From contig JAPOHD010000027.1 in the NCBI GenBank assembly GCA_026671195.1, forward strand, positions 496,001 through 560,000: a DNA stretch of 64,000 bases. The letters run 5' to 3'. Made by a program: the position numbers and the translations under genes. Origin of the DNA: Draconibacterium aestuarii. Its GTDB lineage: Bacteria > Bacteroidota > Bacteroidia > Bacteroidales > Prolixibacteraceae. Positions 18,263 to 26,789 of the stretch are shown one piece after another. Position 1 is the first letter of the stretch; every line of letters begins with the position of its first letter. The notes beneath the pieces are model-generated. The model saw nothing but the letters and a program-made list of their open reading frames with translations, was not told the origin of the DNA and did not search any database.

Positions 18263-19126
18263 TTAGTCAGGTAATGGTTCCGGATGAATGGTTGTAATGT
18301 ATCCAAATCTGTTTTTAATTATGCTTTCAATTTTTGTGCAGATCTCATGGGCTTCTTCCAACGACATATCTGGAGGCAACTTAATATGGCAACTCATTTC
18401 AGTGTGGTTACCATAGTTGTGCAAATGAATGTGATGTAAATGCAATGGTAGTTTACATTCTTTTTGAGCGGTTTCGCAAATGGCAATCAAGAGCTCTTCC
18501 GAAGGGCTTTCACCCAATAATGATGTAATTTCTTTTGCCAGTATTTCGTAACTGGCATAAGCAATCATTAGGGCAACAATAAAACCCAAAACAGCATCGG
18601 TCCACCAGAAATAGCGGCCAACACCCAAACCAACCAAAATAACTACCGACGAAAGTGCGTCGGTGCGGTGGTGCCAGCCATCGGCTTTTAAAATTGTTGA
18701 GTTGGTTTTTTTAGCTGCCCAAAAGGCATATTGAGCCAAAGCTTCTTTTACAAGTATGGATACTATAGTTACTACCCATGCAATGGTGCCAAAATGCGTT
18801 TGCTCTTTGGTGCCAAATTTTTCGATGGCACTGATTATAAAATCGAAAGCCACAATGGCCAGCAAAACCCCAATAATCATGGTGGCAATATGCTCCGCGC
18901 GCCCATGTCCAAAGGGATGGTCGTCGTCGGCAGGTTTTTGCGATATTTTACCGCCAATTAACACAATTACCGATGAAACCGAGTCGGTTAAGGTATGCCA
19001 GGCATCGGCGATTAAAGCGATCGACCCGGTTACGATACCGGCCCAGTATTTCAGTGCAAAAAGAAGGGTGTTGGCTACTATGGAAATCCAACCTTCGCGG
19101 ATGATGTATTTGTTCTTGTTCTCCAT
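18263..19126 (-). CDS. Cation diffusion facilitator (CDF) metal exporter
   Basis: 287 residues with about six membrane spans. The paired metal-site motifs are IADAWHTLTDSVSSV in the second span and DGWHHRTDALSSV in the fifth, both with the HxxxD typical of Zn/Fe/Mn-transporting CDF proteins; a His/Asp-rich loop DDDHPFGHGRAEH lies near residues 68-80. The C-terminal cytoplasmic domain has clustered histidines (LPLHLHHIHLHNYGNH). It should export a divalent metal from the cytoplasm in exchange for protons. Which metal is not certain. It seems to be transcribed alone. Confidence 0.9.
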   Translation of the reverse strand: MENKNKYIIREGWISIVANTLLFALKYWAGIVTGSIALIADAWHTLTDSVSSVIVLIGGKISQKPADDDHPFGHGRAEHIATMIIGVLLAIVAFDFIISAIEKFGTKEQTHFGTIAWVVTIVSILVKEALAQYAFWAAKKTNSTILKADGWHHRTDALSSVVILVGLGVGRYFWWTDAVLGFIVALMIAYASYEILAKEITSLLGESPSEELLIAICETAQKECKLPLHLHHIHLHNYGNHTEMSCHIKLPPDMSLEEAHEICTKIESIIKNRFGYITTIHPEPLPD

Positions 19127-19668
19127 TGAGGTTTTAAAAATAGGAAAACAGATTAGAAAATGAAAGGTTTAGTGCGGCGATGTAATTTTGGGAGAGGATT
19201 TGTGCCTGGCGGTGTTTGCCAAGGGGAAGTTCTTATTTGTTTGGGTGTTTTTAATGTGATTGGCCTGCTGCAAATTTTGCAATACGAATCCGGAGGGGAT
19301 CGGATCCTGGGGTAAAGCTTATTGCAATAAAACCGAACCCTGTGGTTTCATTCGCCACTCGCAATATGTTTGTTATGTAGAATTAAAATAAATTAAAGAA
19401 TGCTATTGAATAAAATGTTTTCTTATTTTAATTTTATAAGCAGTTAGTATTCAGATATCCCGGTGGCACAGTAAAAGACCCAGTGAAGTAGGAAAGATCA
19501 CCCAAATAGTTGTTAAACGATAGGACGATACGTTTTGGAATTTCGTTTAATACAAAACAAAAACAACACTAGAATAAAACTTTTTTTTGTTAAAAGATTG
19601 TGATCGAATAGGCGGTCTGGCATTTAAGCTCAGCATTTGAACAACAATAAACCTTAAATATAAATGTT
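19127..19668. other. 542-nt gap with one copy of a dispersed repeat
   Basis: No gene is apparent. Positions 19233-19307 carry a copy of a repeat found again at 24161-24526, ending in the core GATCGGATCC. The rest is AT-rich; I found no tRNA, terminator or clear promoter. A small AAACC...GGTTT hairpin lies near 19330-19350. Confidence 0.6.
19233..19307 (+). repeat. Dispersed repeat, left copy
   Basis: The stretch beginning TTATTTGTTTGGGTGTTTTT and running through GCAAATTTTG (to 19279) matches 24432-24479 with only a few differences. The following CGAATCCGGAGG matches the copy at 24161-24200. The segment ends in GATCGGATCC, also found at 24105-24150 and 24516. All copies of the longer match are in the same orientation. 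Confidence 0.75.
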
Positions 19669-22600
19669 ATGAAAACCAAATTCATTCTAACTTTAATTGT
19701 GTTTACATTTCTTTACTATGCAAAAGCACAAACAATGGCCTCCATTGAAATGCAATGCCCCCCTAATATTGAAGAAGATTGTGGCAGCTATTCGGAGTTG
19801 CCACTGATTGAAACCTACGAAGATTTTATCAATTTAGGTGGTGCAGTAACTTCGGAATGTCGAATAATCGAGGAAAGTTTTACTTTGGTCTTTATCGACA
19901 GTATTTTCTTGGAAGATATCGGAAGGATGGACTATTTTCAGGACTTCTCTATTGAAGATAGTTGTGGAAATATTGGATATTGTTCTTTCTATTATTCAAA
20001 GCCTGTTGAATTTATTCTACCGGAAGATATTTACGCCAGTAATTATTGTGGCACTATTGATAACATATTCGAATTAAGCGGCTTGCCGTTAAGCCTGGGA
20101 CCTTCACCAATTTCTACTGAAGAATTTATTCGGGCAGGTGGTTATGTAAATGAGTTTTGTGACCAGTTGTTTTATGCTGAAACCCAAATAGAGTATTCTG
20201 ACCAATTTCTTCAAGATGAAAATTTAACTTGTCAGTCGCAGCTTATTCGAACCTTTACTTTTTTTAATCCTTTTAACAATTACACAAAAACAATGGAGCA
20301 ATACATTGGAATCTTCGATTATGAAGATCCCGTTTTGGTACAGGCCCCGAAAGATACAACTGTATATGGCTATTACAATGCTGCAGTGATTTTCGAAACT
20401 TATCAGCAATTTGTTGATGCAGGAGGTATTGTAACTGATAACTGTAATATTGATGAATCAGCATTTGAGATTATTGGTTCGGATACACATGGGTATTGTC
20501 CGTTTATTATCACAAAATATTACGGTGTTTATGACGAATGCGGAAACAGGGTTTCGGTAAAACACACAACTTATGCTTACGACACTATTCCCCCGGAAAT
20601 CAGATGTCCATCCGACATAACTGTTTCTTGCATGAGCGATGTGCCTCAGCCTTATTTCGATTTAAATGAATTTCAAGCAGCAGGGGGCTGGTTATTTGAT
20701 GTCAGCGGGATTCAATCCTTTCGTTTTGTCAGCGAATCCATAGAAGGTAATAATCCAAAAATAGTAACATATACCTATGAAGTGACAGATAATTGTGGAA
20801 ATAGCGCAACATGCGAACAAAATATTAGTATTACCGATGTAATACCTCCGGTAGCAAGTTGTCCGGTTACCCAGGTTGATTGTATTGATGAGGTACCTCC
20901 TGTATTTGTTGAACTGTACGATTTTTTATCGGCAGGAGGTACAGTCTCTGACAATTGTGAAATAGATACAACCTATTTTCAATTGATAAATGAAATTACA
21001 GTAGGTAGTTGTCCAAAAGAAATTACGCGTACCTACGAGGTTGCCGATTTTAGTGGAAATACCTCAACTTTTAATCATACCATACATGTAATTGATACTA
21101 TCCCCCCTGCTTTTGTCGGGATTCCTGATTTATATTTTGAGTGTATTGACGATGTTCCACCTCCTTACGATTATTATAGTTTTATTGCAGCCGGTGGAGA
21201 TATATTTGACAACTGTGCGGTTAATCATAAAATAAACCTGTTTGTTAGCGAAAGTTGGGAAGGTGCATGCCCGGCCATTTTAAAGCGTATTTATGAGGTA
21301 GAAGACAGTTGCGGAAATGTGGGAACGTGGATTCATACAATTACGGTTAATGATACTGTACCTCCGACCATTTCGGCACCAGCCTCAATCGCGGATATAG
21401 AATTTGGAAGTGAATTGCCCGAATTTGAGCAGCTTGGGTTTGACGATAATTGTGGAGTTGCACAGTTAACGACTACAATTTTGCCCTACACACCAGACGA
21501 AAGCGGCTATGAGGTAAGCTATGTATGGACAGCTATTGATGAGTGTGGAAATTCCACAGCTGTGTCTGCTAGTTTTAACGTTCTGCCTCAGGCTATAACG
21601 TATTGCGAACCTAATCTTTCGGCTGCTTCCGAATGGATAGCAGGAGTAGCCATTGACGATCAATCGAATACTACCACCACAGGGGGAGGTTACGAGGACT
21701 TTTCGGCAAATACCACATTTAATCTTTTTGCAGCAGGCAGCCATACCATTACTTTAACTCCAGGGTTTGAAGGCAAAGCAAACTTCGAGTACTGGGCGGT
21801 TTGGATTGATTATAACGGGGACGGTGAGTTTACGGATGACGAAAAAGTATTTTCAGCCACTAAGAAGCGTTCGCTGGTTACCGGAACAATAAACATTCCC
21901 GATGTTGAAGATATGGAAACAAGAATGCGTGTGGCACTGAGTCCCGATGGAGCATTGGTTTCATGCGCTCAATCGGGTAATGGCGAGGTGGAAGATTATA
22001 CCGTTACCATTTCAGCTGCACAACCACAAGCTCCGGTTGCTGCATTTAGCAGCGATAAAACCACCGTTGTTGTTGGTGGCAGCATACAGTTTACCGATGA
22101 GTCAGCAAATAATCCAACAACCAGGTTGTGGAGCTTTAGCGGTGGTAATCCTGAAAACAGTACAGAAGCTACACCAACGGTTACCTACAATACGGCAGGC
22201 ACCTACGATGTTACACTTACTGATTCAAACGAAATTGGAAGCGATTCATATACAAGTCAGATAAGCGTAACCGACGAACCGGCGCCGGAATATTGCACAT
22301 CTTACAGCCTTTCTGGTAGCAAAGAATGGATTGCAGGTGTTTTGTTCGGCACAATAAACAATAGCTCGGGTGCAACAACATATTCCGATTTTACTGCGCA
22401 GACTACAACTTTATCGGTTGGCGAATCGGCTGCCATTAACTTGTCGCCCGGATTTAGCAAAAATGCTTTGCGCGAGTATTGGAAAGTATGGATCGATTTT
22501 AACCACGATTCGGATTTTGAAGATGCAGGCGAAGAAGTATTTGCTGCACCAAATGTTAAGGGCGATGTTTCCGGAAATATTGTGGTACCGGCAAACGCCA

Positions 22601-22971
22601 TTCCGGGGACAACACGAATGAGAGTGGCCATGAAAGCTGCTGCTTTTAGTACCCCGTGCGAAATATTCGACCGCGGCGAAGTGGAAGATTATAGTCTTAT
22701 CATTGAGGGAACAAAAAGTATTCAACTGGATGTGGCTGAAACGGATGTGATTGGCGTTATGCGGGTTTATCCCAATCCAGCGCAGGAAGGTATAAATGTT
22801 GAAACCGGTGTGGAGCAAAGTGTTTCGGTTATGGTTTTCGATATCGCCGGAAACCTGTTGCTTGCAGCTCCAATCGAAAAAACGGGGTATATCGATTTAA
22901 GCGCGTTTGCAGAAGGTACATACCTGGTGAAATGTATGCAACAAACAAAACGAATCATTAAAATGAAATAA
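19669..22971 (+). CDS. Large T9SS-secreted protein with HYR-like, GEVED and PKD domains
   Basis: 1100 residues. After a signal peptide (MKTKFILTLIVFTFLYYAKA) come about seven HYR-like repeats of 85-95 residues (to roughly residue 640). They recur with the pattern Cys-Pro, FxxAGGxxxDNC, CP, YEVxDxCGN and DTIPP. A GEVED domain (YWAVWIDYNGDGEFTDDEKVF, ending GEVEDYTV), a PKD domain (about 785-870), a second GEVED domain and a T9SS type A sorting tail (VYPNPAQEGINV to the end) follow. The many paired cysteines suggest an extracellular, disulfide-stabilised stalk. It is probably a cell-surface adhesin or matrix protein; no catalytic domain is seen. It may share a transcript with the next gene. Confidence 0.88.
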   Translation: MKTKFILTLIVFTFLYYAKAQTMASIEMQCPPNIEEDCGSYSELPLIETYEDFINLGGAVTSECRIIEESFTLVFIDSIFLEDIGRMDYFQDFSIEDSCGNIGYCSFYYSKPVEFILPEDIYASNYCGTIDNIFELSGLPLSLGPSPISTEEFIRAGGYVNEFCDQLFYAETQIEYSDQFLQDENLTCQSQLIRTFTFFNPFNNYTKTMEQYIGIFDYEDPVLVQAPKDTTVYGYYNAAVIFETYQQFVDAGGIVTDNCNIDESAFEIIGSDTHGYCPFIITKYYGVYDECGNRVSVKHTTYAYDTIPPEIRCPSDITVSCMSDVPQPYFDLNEFQAAGGWLFDVSGIQSFRFVSESIEGNNPKIVTYTYEVTDNCGNSATCEQNISITDVIPPVASCPVTQVDCIDEVPPVFVELYDFLSAGGTVSDNCEIDTTYFQLINEITVGSCPKEITRTYEVADFSGNTSTFNHTIHVIDTIPPAFVGIPDLYFECIDDVPPPYDYYSFIAAGGDIFDNCAVNHKINLFVSESWEGACPAILKRIYEVEDSCGNVGTWIHTITVNDTVPPTISAPASIADIEFGSELPEFEQLGFDDNCGVAQLTTTILPYTPDESGYEVSYVWTAIDECGNSTAVSASFNVLPQAITYCEPNLSAASEWIAGVAIDDQSNTTTTGGGYEDFSANTTFNLFAAGSHTITLTPGFEGKANFEYWAVWIDYNGDGEFTDDEKVFSATKKRSLVTGTINIPDVEDMETRMRVALSPDGALVSCAQSGNGEVEDYTVTISAAQPQAPVAAFSSDKTTVVVGGSIQFTDESANNPTTRLWSFSGGNPENSTEATPTVTYNTAGTYDVTLTDSNEIGSDSYTSQISVTDEPAPEYCTSYSLSGSKEWIAGVLFGTINNSSGATTYSDFTAQTTTLSVGESAAINLSPGFSKNALREYWKVWIDFNHDSDFEDAGEEVFAAPNVKGDVSGNIVVPANAIPGTTRMRVAMKAAAFSTPCEIFDRGEVEDYSLIIEGTKSIQLDVAETDVIGVMRVYPNPAQEGINVETGVEQSVSVMVFDIAGNLLLAAPIEKTGYIDLSAFAEGTYLVKCMQQTKRIIKMK

Positions 22972-22991
22972 TCAATTTCCGAAATTCAGGA

Positions 22992-23005
22992 GGGGTATAT
23001 ACCCC
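22992..23005. repeat. Perfect 14-bp palindrome
   Basis: GGGGTATATACCCC lies 20 nt after the stop of the secreted protein. ACCCCAAA-TAAA occurs at its right edge and again at about 23071-23085 before the next gene. There is no T-run, so it is not a standard terminator; an operator or RNA-processing site is possible. Confidence 0.5.
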
Positions 23006-23101
23006 AAAAATAAATGTTAATGAGGTACCCGGCAGCCGAAGGGGCGGCCAGGAAAATTCCAAACAGCTGAGTACCCCAAATAAACCGTAAAAATTAATTA
23101 C

Positions 23102-23575
23102 ATGGAAGATCGATTTTCATTCCATCTAAGCGATGAAGAAAGAGAACAGGTTAACCAGGCTTTACAAACCCTGGTTACGGTTATCGAATCAAAGTTAATG
23201 ACCCTTACGCCCGAGGAGCGTAAAGAACTGCCCAAGATGGGCGATAAAACAGTGGCTTTTGTTGAAAAAGCCGTTGAATATGCGCAGGAATACCCACAGT
23301 ATATGCCTGCTTTTATTGACGTACCCGAAGCCAAATCCGATTTTGAGGCGGTGAAGGATATACGTATTATTTACAATCAATTACAGCGCCTGTGTGCCGA
23401 AATGGACGATAGTATGACCATTGCCGGCAGCGAAGCCTACACCACGGCACTCTCGGTGTATAAGGTGCTTAAAAATGCCGCTTCGATGGGGCAACCCGGT
23501 GCCGAAAAAGCAGTGTCAGAGTTGGGCGAACGTTTCCCGCGCGGAAAACGTAAAGTTACGCCCGACAACAACTAA
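23102..23575 (+). CDS. Conserved-looking 157-residue helical protein, unknown function
   Basis: No signal peptide or membrane span. The sequence is mostly charged, alpha-helical in character, with PEERKELPKMGDKTVAFVEKA near residues 40-60 and DVPEAKSDFEAVKDIRIIYNQL near 80-100. Codon usage and composition look genuine, and the ATG follows an AT-rich leader. It lies 130 nt after the secreted HYR protein in the same orientation, so the two may be co-transcribed, with this one staying in the cytoplasm. I do not recognise a family. Confidence 0.7.
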   Translation: MEDRFSFHLSDEEREQVNQALQTLVTVIESKLMTLTPEERKELPKMGDKTVAFVEKAVEYAQEYPQYMPAFIDVPEAKSDFEAVKDIRIIYNQLQRLCAEMDDSMTIAGSEAYTTALSVYKVLKNAASMGQPGAEKAVSELGERFPRGKRKVTPDNN

Positions 23576-23888
23576 TCTGTATTAAAACATCCTCCTGAAT
23601 TCTTTTACCCGAATGGAAATTCACCAGCTGACTATATGTTGCAACTTATCGTTAGCTGGTGAATTGTTCCGGATTCTAATCCCAAATGCGCTTCATCTCA
23701 CATTTCTAAGCCTTATTCTCAAAAAAAACAGCCTTATTGCTTATCGCCGTTCGGATAACAGTGCAAAAATCCTTGTAAGGCAAGCAAAAAATACCGTAAG
23801 CCGGGTAAAAACATGCGTACACCTCGTAATTTTTAGCCTTAACGGGCAAAATTTTGTCGAAAGGCTCGTGTTTTCTGTCGATTACGAC

Positions 23889-24077
23889 AAAAATAACGAG
23901 GTGTTTCTCATAAAAAGTGAGCTTTTCGAGGAAAAAAGCGAGAATTTCCGGGAAAAAAATGAGGTCTTCGAAAGAAATTGGGAGGGTTTGCGCTGAATTC
24001 CGGAGGATTACGAGTGAAAATGAGTGGATAATGAGTAAAAAAACGGGCATAACGGGAGAAATCGTTAGGATTACGGA
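23889..24077 (+). repeat. Degenerate 21-bp tandem repeat
   Basis: About nine units of 19-23 nt follow a loose pattern (G/T)AAAAAn(A/C)nGAGnnTTnCGn. Units at 23931-23951, 23952-23972, 24015-24035, 24036-24056 and 24057-24077 are exactly 21 nt. In one plus frame this gives a seven-residue periodicity (NNEVF, KSELF, EKSENF, EKNEVF), and in a minus frame NPPEF-like heptads. It is too diverged and unspaced to be CRISPR. Confidence 0.6.
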
Positions 24078-24104
24078 GGTATGAACAAAATGAATCTAAA
24101 CCGC

Positions 24105-24150
24105 ATGGATCCGATCCGTATATTTTGACGTACATACGGATCGGATCCAT
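24105..24150. repeat. Perfect 17-bp inverted repeat
   Basis: Arm ATGGATCCGATCCGTAT (24105-24121) is the exact reverse complement of 24134-24150, with a 12-nt centre. Each arm includes the GGATCGGATCC core seen in the dispersed repeats. No T-run follows on either strand, so it is not a typical terminator. Confidence 0.8.
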
Positions 24151-24160
24151 TTTAACCATA

Positions 24161-24200
24161 GACTGGTCTGCCGCAAATTTTGTAAAATGAATCCGGAGGA
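24161..24200 (+). repeat. Dispersed repeat, middle copy (partial)
   Basis: GACTGGTCTGCCGCAAATTT and the following TGTAAAATGAATCCGGAGGA match 24461-24479 and 19258-19297 in order and orientation, with single-base differences. Confidence 0.65.
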
Positions 24201-24317
24201 TTCAGATGTTTATAGAAAACAATTTGAAATAGGAAGATGCGACTCCGGCTGTAGTCGAATGCGAACTTTTCGGGTGCAGGCTATACACATGCGATACCTC
24301 CGGCATCGGCAAAAGTG

Positions 24318-24394
24318 CTACTAAGCTTTTGAATAGTAAATAAGGTTGGCAGCCATACTAAAGAACCTTATTCTTAACTAATAAACCTTAGTAG
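24318..24394. repeat. Nested inverted repeat
   Basis: Outer arms CTACTAAG (24318-24325) / CTTAGTAG (24387-24394) enclose inner arms AATAAGGTT (24339-24347) / AACCTTATT (24364-24372). Both pairs are perfect, so the segment could form a two-tier hairpin in RNA or a cruciform in DNA. Confidence 0.55.
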
Positions 24395-24431
24395 AGTGAC
24401 ACAAAACTTACAAACACAAACCTTATTAAGC

Positions 24432-24526
24432 TTATTTGTTTGGGTGTTTTTATTGTTGATTGGTCTGCCGCAAATTTTGGTGTAAGGTCCAATCCGTATA
24501 TGTTGAAGTTAAAATGGATCGGATCG
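24432..24526 (+). repeat. Dispersed repeat, right copy
   Basis: 24432-24479 nearly duplicates 19233-19279 in the same orientation. The continuation contains AATCCGTATATGTTGAAG and GGATCGGATCG, related to the arms of the 24105-24150 inverted repeat. Confidence 0.75.
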
Positions 24527-24540
24527 CTGCTTATGCCTGG

Positions 24541-24710
24541 TGCAAAACCAGCAACCACCGGCCCCGACCGGCAGGGATTGCAGCGCTAGCTTGCCGCAGG
24601 GGTTGGCAGTAACACCCGGCGGTTGGGAGCGACCACAGGGAGCTACCCGACCAACGTTGGTGGAACTGCCAACCACAAGGCAACTATAGCGGAAAGCCCG
24701 GCTGCCGGTA
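24541..24710. repeat. GC-rich structured segment
   Basis: This segment is clearly richer in GC than its surroundings and contains several pairings: GGTTGGCAGT (24601-24610) with ACTGCCAACC (24665-24674), the palindrome CCAACGTTGG (24651-24660), and CCGGCC-type short arms near 24558-24572. It ends next to the stop of the LytTR gene. It resembles REP-like intergenic elements, but no family was identified. Confidence 0.5.
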
Positions 24711-24721
24711 TAAAAAGAGAT

Positions 24722-25432
24722 TTATTCGTTTTGAAGCAGATTATTCAGCAAGGGTTTGTAGTTTCTGCCCACGGGGAGTTTCTTTTTATTGATTTCGACA
24801 AAACCCGGGCCGATGGATTCAATTTTGTCGATGGAAACAATGTAGCTGCGGTGGGTTTGTATAAAATGTTGTTTGGGAAGGGTTTCGGCTAAATAACTGA
24901 TTCGTTCTTTGGTAACAATTTTAGTATCGGTGGTATATGCAATTACATAATCGCCCAAACTTTCGAAATACAGAACATCGGAAAGATTTACCTTATAGTG
25001 TTTTTTGTCGGCTTTTAGGAAAATAAAATCGCGGTTTTCGGGTTCTGAAGCCACCGTATCCGTTTCTTCTTTTTGAGCAGATTGCAGTTCCAGAAAGTAG
25101 TTGATTGCTTTTGTAAAACGCTCGAACGAAATGGGTTTTAACAGGTAGTCGACCACGTTTAATTCAAAAGCATCGACGGCGTAATCGCGGTAGGCGGTGG
25201 TGAAAATTACTTTTGGCGGGTGCAGCAGCGAGCGCACAAAATCTACCCCGGTTATCTGCGGCATCTGAATATCGCAAAACAGCAGGTCGATTTTCTGTTT
25301 GGCAAGTATGGGCATGGCTTCGAGCGCATTGTTGCATTCGGCCACCACTTCAAAACCGGTAAAAACCGAAAGGTGGTTTCGGATCACCCGGATCGCAATG
25401 GGTTCGTCGTCTATAATTAAACATCGGTACAT
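24722..25432 (-). CDS. LytTR-family response regulator
   Basis: 236 residues. The receiver domain occupies 1-120, with the phosphoacceptor D54 in LLFCDIQMP, acidic pair DD at 8-9 and the conserved Lys in DYLLKP. The C-terminal LytTR DNA-binding domain (about 140-236) has the characteristic YFESLGDYVIAYT and FIQTHRSYIVSIDKIES. It is the partner of the LytS-type kinase encoded 27 nt upstream in the same operon. LytTR regulators bind direct repeats about 21 bp apart; candidate repeats with that spacing occur at 62318-62347 and 63451-63480, but no link is proven. Confidence 0.93.
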   Translation of the reverse strand: MYRCLIIDDEPIAIRVIRNHLSVFTGFEVVAECNNALEAMPILAKQKIDLLFCDIQMPQITGVDFVRSLLHPPKVIFTTAYRDYAVDAFELNVVDYLLKPISFERFTKAINYFLELQSAQKEETDTVASEPENRDFIFLKADKKHYKVNLSDVLYFESLGDYVIAYTTDTKIVTKERISYLAETLPKQHFIQTHRSYIVSIDKIESIGPGFVEINKKKLPVGRNYKPLLNNLLQNE

Positions 25433-25459
25433 TTTTTCGTTTCAGTTACAATTAAAATC

Positions 25460-26572
25460 TCAGGCGCTTGTAGTTCCGGCTTCGTGTTCCCTTCCTAACT
25501 CCAGGGTTAAATTTACAAAATATGTTTCCTTTTTGTCGTCAATCTGCAGAATGTATTTTTCGGGATAAATCAGGTCGAGCCGTTTGCGTGCATTCTGCAA
25601 CCCAATTCCATTCGAATGATTTTGAACCGGTGCTTTTATGGGGTTCTTCGAGTTCTCAATTTTAAACACTAAGGTGTTCTCAAGCAGGTTTATCCGGGTG
25701 TTTACAAATGCCGTCCCCGGATAATTACTTACGCCGTGCTTGAACGCGTTTTCGATAAAAGGCAAAAGGATCAGCGGTGCAATTTGCAGGTTATTTGTTT
25801 CGGATGGGAAATCTACCGACAGTTCTAATTTCTCGGAATAGCGTATTTTTTCAATTTCAATGTAGTTTTTCAAATTGTCGAGCTCGTCGGAAAGCAGCAC
25901 ACTTTTTTCGTTGCATTGGTATAAAATATAATCGAGAATACCGGAAAGACGCAACACGAGATCGGGGGCATCGTTCGACTTTTCGAGCGTTAAACCGTAC
26001 AAGTTATTCAGCGTATTAAACAGGAAGTGCGGATGAATTTGTGCCTTTAAAAGTTTCAGTTCGGCTTCTTTTAATTTGAGTTCCATGTTGAGCTGTGTTT
26101 TTTCCATCTCGTTTTTTTCCTGTTGCATAAAAAAGGCACGTTTTATTTGTTTTACGGCTATGGCAAAAAATACGATAAAGTTGAGTGAGATAACCTGCAG
26201 TTCGGGATGCAACACAGCCGGTTCGAGCGAAGCCTGTGTATTTAAAATATGAATTAAGGCATAAAAAACGATTAAAAACGATAGCCAGGTAGATGCCAGC
26301 AGAGTAAAAAGACTAAATGACAAAAAGCTGCCATATCTTTTATTCCAAAGGTATTTGGGAAGCAACCGGTAATTAAAAATGTAGGTGACCACTACTGCAA
26401 CCGGCAGCAGACCGGCAGTAAAAATTATGGAAACCTCGGGGAACTCGCTGTTCCAGTTAAAAACCAGGAAGTAGAATGAACCCACTACCATCCAGAAAAT
26501 CAGGTGGTACACTATTCTGAGTGATCTTGAGTACCGGGCTTTTTGGATGATATGTTGAAGTTGGCTGTTCAT
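25460..26572 (-). CDS. LytS/YehU-type sensor histidine kinase
   Basis: 370 residues. Four hydrophobic segments (about 20-40, 46-68, 82-107, 126-145) form a membrane input domain, followed by a coiled linker rich in Glu/Lys. The His_kinase (PF06580-type) box is QIHPHFLFNTLNN, with H182 as likely phosphosite, and the ATP-binding part shows PFIENAFKHG and GIGLQNARKRL. There is no periplasmic sensor domain. It forms the usual two-gene unit with the LytTR regulator and is divergent from the MotA/TolQ-like gene. Confidence 0.92.
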   Translation of the reverse strand: MNSQLQHIIQKARYSRSLRIVYHLIFWMVVGSFYFLVFNWNSEFPEVSIIFTAGLLPVAVVVTYIFNYRLLPKYLWNKRYGSFLSFSLFTLLASTWLSFLIVFYALIHILNTQASLEPAVLHPELQVISLNFIVFFAIAVKQIKRAFFMQQEKNEMEKTQLNMELKLKEAELKLLKAQIHPHFLFNTLNNLYGLTLEKSNDAPDLVLRLSGILDYILYQCNEKSVLLSDELDNLKNYIEIEKIRYSEKLELSVDFPSETNNLQIAPLILLPFIENAFKHGVSNYPGTAFVNTRINLLENTLVFKIENSKNPIKAPVQNHSNGIGLQNARKRLDLIYPEKYILQIDDKKETYFVNLTLELGREHEAGTTSA

Positions 26573-26658
26573 TTTATTTTAAAACAGAAAAATACACAAC
26601 ATTTTTATGGAAGTGAAATCAAGTCGATAAAAAGCAGCAAATCAGCACTGAACAACAC

Positions 26659-26684
26659 AATTCAGGATGGGGCCGTAATTCAGG
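26659..26684. repeat. Direct repeat in the lytS / MotA-like divergent gap
   Basis: AATTCAGG occurs at 26659-26666 and 26677-26684, 18 bp apart, in the 217-nt gap between divergent genes. It may be a regulator site serving either promoter; the spacing differs from the 21 bp usual for LytTR. Confidence 0.35.
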
Positions 26685-26789
26685 CGGAATATGTAGTAAA
26701 GTATAGCTTTACGGTTGTTCAACGATAAAATTAGAATGGTTTTGCATAGATGGTTTAGTTTGCATTCGTAACTTTAAAACCATAAAAAG

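Larger units (their letters stand above)
23576..24721. other. 1.15-kb repeat-rich intergenic region
   Basis: No convincing gene. The region contains, in order, a degenerate 21-bp tandem repeat, a perfect 17-bp inverted repeat, copies of a dispersed repeat, a nested inverted repeat and a GC-rich structured segment; each is listed separately. Frames of 83-127 codons exist on both strands, but their composition is dictated by the tandem repeat. Confidence 0.7.

Noticed and set aside
23613-23996. 127-codon plus-strand frame after the 157-residue gene
   Set aside because: Its second half is dictated by the 21-bp tandem repeat, equally long frames exist on the other strand, and the first half resembles no protein.
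23889-24077. Tandem repeat as a CRISPR array
   Set aside because: Units are contiguous, strongly diverged and lack unique spacers; no cas gene is present.
19127-24721. Insertion sequence or integrative element bounded by the direct repeats
   Set aside because: No transposase, integrase or target-site duplication is visible; the repeats are reported without that claim.
24623-24892. 89-codon plus-strand frame over the end of the LytTR gene
   Set aside because: It is antisense to the response regulator and starts in the GC-rich repeat block.
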